A stretch of DNA of 64,000 bases from Aquimarina acroporae (lineage in GTDB: Bacteria > Bacteroidota > Bacteroidia > Flavobacteriales > Flavobacteriaceae). The stretch spans positions 1 through 64,000 of the forward strand of contig NZ_JALPRE010000020.1 in the NCBI RefSeq assembly GCF_023195925.1, given 5' to 3'. Numbering within the stretch: the first letter of the stretch is position 1; every line of letters begins with the position of its first letter. The notes beneath the pieces are model-generated. The model was not told where the DNA came from, made no database searches, and worked only from the letters and a program-made list of their open reading frames with translations. Below are positions 60,820 to 64,000 of the stretch, piece by piece. Position numbers and translations under genes: made by a program.

Positions 60820-63585
60820 ATGAGAACAATTACGCTAGTTTTAATGCTTTTTTCAAGCATTATTGGAATGGCACAAAATGTGGTAAATGGTAGGGTTATT
60901 GATGGATTCGATCAACCTATACCAGGAGTAAGTGTTACTGTTAAAGGTACTGATGTTTCTACGATCACAGACTTTGATGGAAACTTTACCTTGACAACGG
61001 ATAAAGATTATCCTTTTACGCTAGAAGCATCAAGTATTGGTTTTGATCCTACTACCGTAGTGGTGACTTCGCAAACTGGAGAAGTTACAATTGTATTAGA
61101 AGACATTACTTTCTTAGATGAGTTGGTAATCTCGGCTTCTCGTGCACCAGAACGTTTATTCGAATCTCCGGTAACTATCGAAAGATATGGTATCAAGGAA
61201 ATTAAAAATGCAACTTCGGCAGATTTCTATGGAGACCTTGAAAATATAAAAGGAGTTGATATTAATACTAATAGTTTAGCATTAAAATCTATTAACACCA
61301 GAGGTTTTGCTACATTCACCAACACTCGTTTTGTACAGTTAATCGATGGTATGGACAATACTGCTCCAGCACTTAATTTTGTACTTGGTAACTTGGTTGG
61401 TTTAAGTGAGCTTGATGTACAAAGTGTCGAATTACTTCCAGGAGCATCTTCTGCACTTTATGGTGCGAATGCTTTTAATGGAATATTATTCATGAATAGT
61501 AAAAATCCGTTCGATCATCAAGGAATTAGTGCTTATGCAAAAGGAGGTATTACATCTCAGGAAGCAGCAGGTGATAATGAATTTTATGACGTTGGTATTA
61601 GAATGGCGCACGCTTTTTCAGATAAATTAGCAGCAAAAGCAAGTTTTTCTATCCTTAACGGTACAGACTGGTTAGCAGCAGACAAAAGAGATTTAGATAA
61701 TCCGGGAGCAACAAGAGAGAACAATGTTGGATATGATGGATTAAACGTATATGGTGATGAAGCTAAAGGTTCGTTAAGAGGACTTGCTTCTCAAAACCCT
61801 GGTTTTGATCCAGCGTTATTGCCATTACTGCCAGAAACAGTGGTAAGTAGAACAGGTTATGATGAAGCAGATCTTAATGCTAATGATGTAGAGAGTATAA
61901 AATTTGACGCTGCTTTACACTACAGACCGTTTGCTGATGATTTTGAAATCATTTATGCTGGTAAATTAGGTAGAGGTACAACAGTTACTCAGGACGCCAA
62001 CAGAACGCTATTACGTAACTTCTTTTTACAACAGCATAAACTTGAGATTAAAAATGATAACTTCTTTTTAAGAGGATATATTACTGCTGAAGATGCTGGA
62101 GATTCTTACGATATTCGATTTACAGGATTAAATATTAATAATGCTTGGAAATCTGACTCGCAGTGGTTTACAGAATATATTGGAACATATCTAGCGACAA
62201 TTGGTGGAAACCCTAACGATCCTGCTGCCCAAGCAGCAGCTCACGCTGCAGCACGACAAGTTGCAGATACAGGACGTCTTATCCCTGGTACTCCAGAATT
62301 TCAACAAGCGTTTGATCAGGTGACTAGTAATCCAGATCTTGCAACAGGTTCTAAGTTCTTGGAGAAATCTTCTTTTAGACATGCTGATGGAAATTATAAC
62401 TTTAGCCACTTAACAAGTAATTTTGCCGATATTCAAATTGGTGGATCTTTTAGAGAGTACAAATTAAATTCTGAAGGAACGGTTTTTACCGATGTAGATG
62501 GGCCTATCAAATATTCTGAATATGGTCTATATACGCAGCTTCAGAGAAAATTATTGGACGAAAGATTAAAATTAACTGGATCTGTTCGTTATGACAAGTC
62601 TCAGTTGTTTGATGGTAATTTCTCACCTAGATTCTCTATCAGTTATACGTTCGGAGAAAATAAAACACGTAACCTACGTGCATCTGTACAAACAGGTTTC
62701 AGAAACCCAACTACTCAGGATTTATTTATTGGTCTTGATATAGGAAGAACGCTTTTAGTTGGTTCAGCAGAAGAAAACTTAGACAGATATAGAGTAGTAG
62801 ACGATTTTAATAACGTTTACACAGCTAGAGACGCATATGAGAATTCGTATTCTGCTAGTTCGGTACAACGATTTGCAGCATCAGGAAACCCTGCAGATTT
62901 AGAAGTAGCTGATATTGATATCGTAAAGCCTGAAAAAGTAACTGCTTATGAGGTTGGATATAGAGCACAGTTTGGTAACTTCATTTTTGATGGTAGTGTA
63001 TACTATAACCAGTATCAGGATTTTATTGCTAACGAAACTGTTGTAGTGCCTGGACAAGGTGTAGTAAACGGTTCAGCTGCAGAGCAGTTATTAGCTGTAC
63101 AATCACTAGCTAGTGCTGGTACAAGAAGAACATTTACTGCTTCTACTAACTCTGACGTAGATATTAATTCTTACGGAGCAATCGCAGGATTTACATATAA
63201 GCTGAATGGATTCGATTTTAATGCGAGTTATACATTTGCAGAACAAGATTTTGATCAGGAAGAGGAGCCAGATTTTAGAAGTAACTTTAACACGCCTAAG
63301 CACAAGGTTAAAGCTTCTGTAGGTAACGATGAGGTATTTAAGAATTTTGGATTCAATGCTAATGTAATCTGGAGTGATGATTTCTTCTGGGAGTCTGATT
63401 TTGGAGTTGGTGAGATACCTTCTTATACAGTAATTAATGCTCAAATTAATTACACAATCCCTGCAATAAAAACCAACTTAAAAATAGGAGCCAACAATAT
63501 TGGTGGAGATGAGTACTTCACAGCGGTTGGATCTGGATTTATTGGTTCTCAGTATTATATTGGATTATCAATCAACAATCTATAA
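60820..63585 (+). CDS. TonB-dependent receptor
   Basis: Outer-membrane receptor of 921 residues. Signal peptide MRTITLVLMLFSSIIGMAQ, regulatory-like domain at about 20-95 (VVNGRVIDGFDQPIPGVSVTVKGTD, TDFDGNFTL), TonB-box-like FLDELVISASR, plug with MDNTAPALNFVLGNLVGLSELDVQSVELLPGASSALYGANAFNGIL, and a barrel ending YYIGLSINNL. The plug's LLPGASSALYGA is typical of a large Bacteroidota receptor group. No SusD partner follows; instead the next gene, beginning at 63802, encodes a paralogue with a very similar N terminus. Substrate unknown. The promoter upstream is one of the clearest in the window. Confidence 0.93.
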   Translation: MRTITLVLMLFSSIIGMAQNVVNGRVIDGFDQPIPGVSVTVKGTDVSTITDFDGNFTLTTDKDYPFTLEASSIGFDPTTVVVTSQTGEVTIVLEDITFLDELVISASRAPERLFESPVTIERYGIKEIKNATSADFYGDLENIKGVDINTNSLALKSINTRGFATFTNTRFVQLIDGMDNTAPALNFVLGNLVGLSELDVQSVELLPGASSALYGANAFNGILFMNSKNPFDHQGISAYAKGGITSQEAAGDNEFYDVGIRMAHAFSDKLAAKASFSILNGTDWLAADKRDLDNPGATRENNVGYDGLNVYGDEAKGSLRGLASQNPGFDPALLPLLPETVVSRTGYDEADLNANDVESIKFDAALHYRPFADDFEIIYAGKLGRGTTVTQDANRTLLRNFFLQQHKLEIKNDNFFLRGYITAEDAGDSYDIRFTGLNINNAWKSDSQWFTEYIGTYLATIGGNPNDPAAQAAAHAAARQVADTGRLIPGTPEFQQAFDQVTSNPDLATGSKFLEKSSFRHADGNYNFSHLTSNFADIQIGGSFREYKLNSEGTVFTDVDGPIKYSEYGLYTQLQRKLLDERLKLTGSVRYDKSQLFDGNFSPRFSISYTFGENKTRNLRASVQTGFRNPTTQDLFIGLDIGRTLLVGSAEENLDRYRVVDDFNNVYTARDAYENSYSASSVQRFAASGNPADLEVADIDIVKPEKVTAYEVGYRAQFGNFIFDGSVYYNQYQDFIANETVVVPGQGVVNGSAAEQLLAVQSLASAGTRRTFTASTNSDVDINSYGAIAGFTYKLNGFDFNASYTFAEQDFDQEEEPDFRSNFNTPKHKVKASVGNDEVFKNFGFNANVIWSDDFFWESDFGVGEIPSYTVINAQINYTIPAIKTNLKIGANNIGGDEYFTAVGSGFIGSQYYIGLSINNL

Positions 63586-63613
63586 TAAAGATTGTTAAAA
63601 AACATAAAATTTT

Positions 63614-63650
63614 AAGACCCGTCTGAATTTTCAGACGGGTCTTTTTTTTT
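63614..63650 (+). terminator. Terminator of the TonB receptor gene
   Basis: AAGACCCGTCTGA (63614-63626) pairs with TCAGACGGGTCTT (63631-63643) around ATTT, followed by a T-run to 63650. It is 28 bases past the receptor stop and separates it from the paralogue. Confidence 0.92.
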
Positions 63651-63801
63651 GGCTAGTTTAAGCTATAATGCAGAAATAATTGAATTGCGAATACTGTTAC
63701 GTATTACTTTGTGTAGTATTTATACAATAAAGGTTTAACAACTTTATTAAAAAATTCATAAAAAAACGTATATTGTTGTCATAACTTTAAAATTCAGGGG
63801 T

Positions 63802-64000
63802 ATGAGAACAACTACATTAGTGGTAATGCTAATAATGAGTGTCGTCGCTACTGCGCAAACTACAATTAAAGGAAAAGTAGTAGATGACAACGATCAACCA
63901 ATTCCGGGGGCAAATATTGCTGTAAAAGGAGCACCAGTCGGTACAGTTACCGATTTCGATGGTCTCTTTTCTTTAACAGTAGATCAATCGCCTCCATTTA
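63802..64000 (+). CDS. TonB-dependent receptor, N-terminal part (cut by window edge)
   Basis: The first 66 residues of a receptor that continues beyond the window: signal peptide MRTTTLVVMLIMSVVATAQ, then the start of the regulatory-like domain TTIKGKVVDDNDQPIPGANIAVKGAP, TVTDFDGLFSLTV. The leader and domain start match the receptor just upstream at many positions (MRTxTLVxML, DQPIPG, TDFDGxFxL), so the two are tandem paralogues. A strong terminator lies between them, so each has its own promoter; I could not identify this one. Confidence 0.85.
   Translation, partial: MRTTTLVVMLIMSVVATAQTTIKGKVVDDNDQPIPGANIAVKGAPVGTVTDFDGLFSLTVDQSPPF

Noticed and set aside
1..64000. tRNA, rRNA, CRISPR arrays, insertion sequences, phage genes
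   Set aside because: I looked for cloverleaf-like segments, spaced repeats, transposase motifs and phage structural genes and saw none I could support.

Overview
The window comes from the chromosome of a marine-type member of the Flavobacteriaceae (phylum Bacteroidota). The support is: low G+C; almost no Shine-Dalgarno sites; several matches to the Bacteroidota promoter (TTTG, a 17-23 nt spacer, TAnnTTTG); many TonB-dependent receptors with an N-terminal carboxypeptidase-regulatory-like domain; a protein with a type IX secretion sorting domain; DUF4270; and Bacteroidota forms of IleRS and of a DksA-like protein. The genus cannot be fixed from sequence alone. I see no rRNA, tRNA, CRISPR array, insertion sequence or prophage block. 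The region reads as ordinary core chromosome with a few accessory spots.

Layout. 1-6.3 kb: the end of an unknown gene, then two minus-strand TonB-dependent receptors, each closed by a strong hairpin. 6.5-11.2 kb: minus-strand operon DUF3108 protein, tryptophan 2,3-dioxygenase-like protein, M23 peptidase lipoprotein, pgi. 11.6-14.0 kb: hmgA and hpd for tyrosine breakdown. 14.2-18.3 kb: uvrC followed by a patatin/beta-barrel protein. 18.4-21.8 kb: plus-strand group of a RimB-like protease, rimK, an AstE-like deacylase, 5-formyl-THF cyclo-ligase and a lone response regulator. 21.8-29.9 kb: ileS, DksA-like and lspA, with an ECF sigma/anti-sigma/three-adhesin cassette lying between the last two. 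30-36.3 kb: TonB receptor with a divergent MarR regulator, omega-amidase-like hydrolase, Ig-like lipoprotein, comF. 36.4-47.1 kb: envelope and housekeeping genes (glyS, a T9SS cargo protein, xth, an OmpA lipoprotein, several small unknowns). 47.1-51.1 kb: the most accessory-looking part, with a candidate regulated small RNA, an aldo/keto reductase, a lipoprotein gene carrying an in-frame TGA exactly at its lipobox cysteine, and a second lipoprotein. 51.1-60.5 kb: radA, an alpha/beta-hydrolase-fold protein, a membrane flippase-like protein, panD and panC, facing a GT5-like protein, a DUF4270 lipoprotein and glmS. 60.8-64 kb: a TonB receptor and the start of a paralogue.

How the genes fit together. 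Most of the window serves the cell envelope and nutrient uptake (five TonB receptors, lipoproteins, LspA, GlmS, OmpA, M23, patatin/barrel), translation and its modification (IleRS, GlyRS, RimK set), DNA repair (UvrC, RadA, Xth), pantothenate synthesis (PanC, PanD) and breakdown of tyrosine and possibly tryptophan.

Items most worth a second look: the TGA at the lipobox of a putative HExxH metallopeptidase lipoprotein; the promoter with two 21-bp direct repeats driving a short terminated transcript; the GIHH active-site motif in IleRS, a form linked to strong mupirocin resistance; the RimB-RimK-AstE operon; and the back-to-back -7 elements between panC and the GT5-like gene. Many starts were moved downstream of the longest possible reading frame to fit signal peptides or family length, and this is stated entry by entry.
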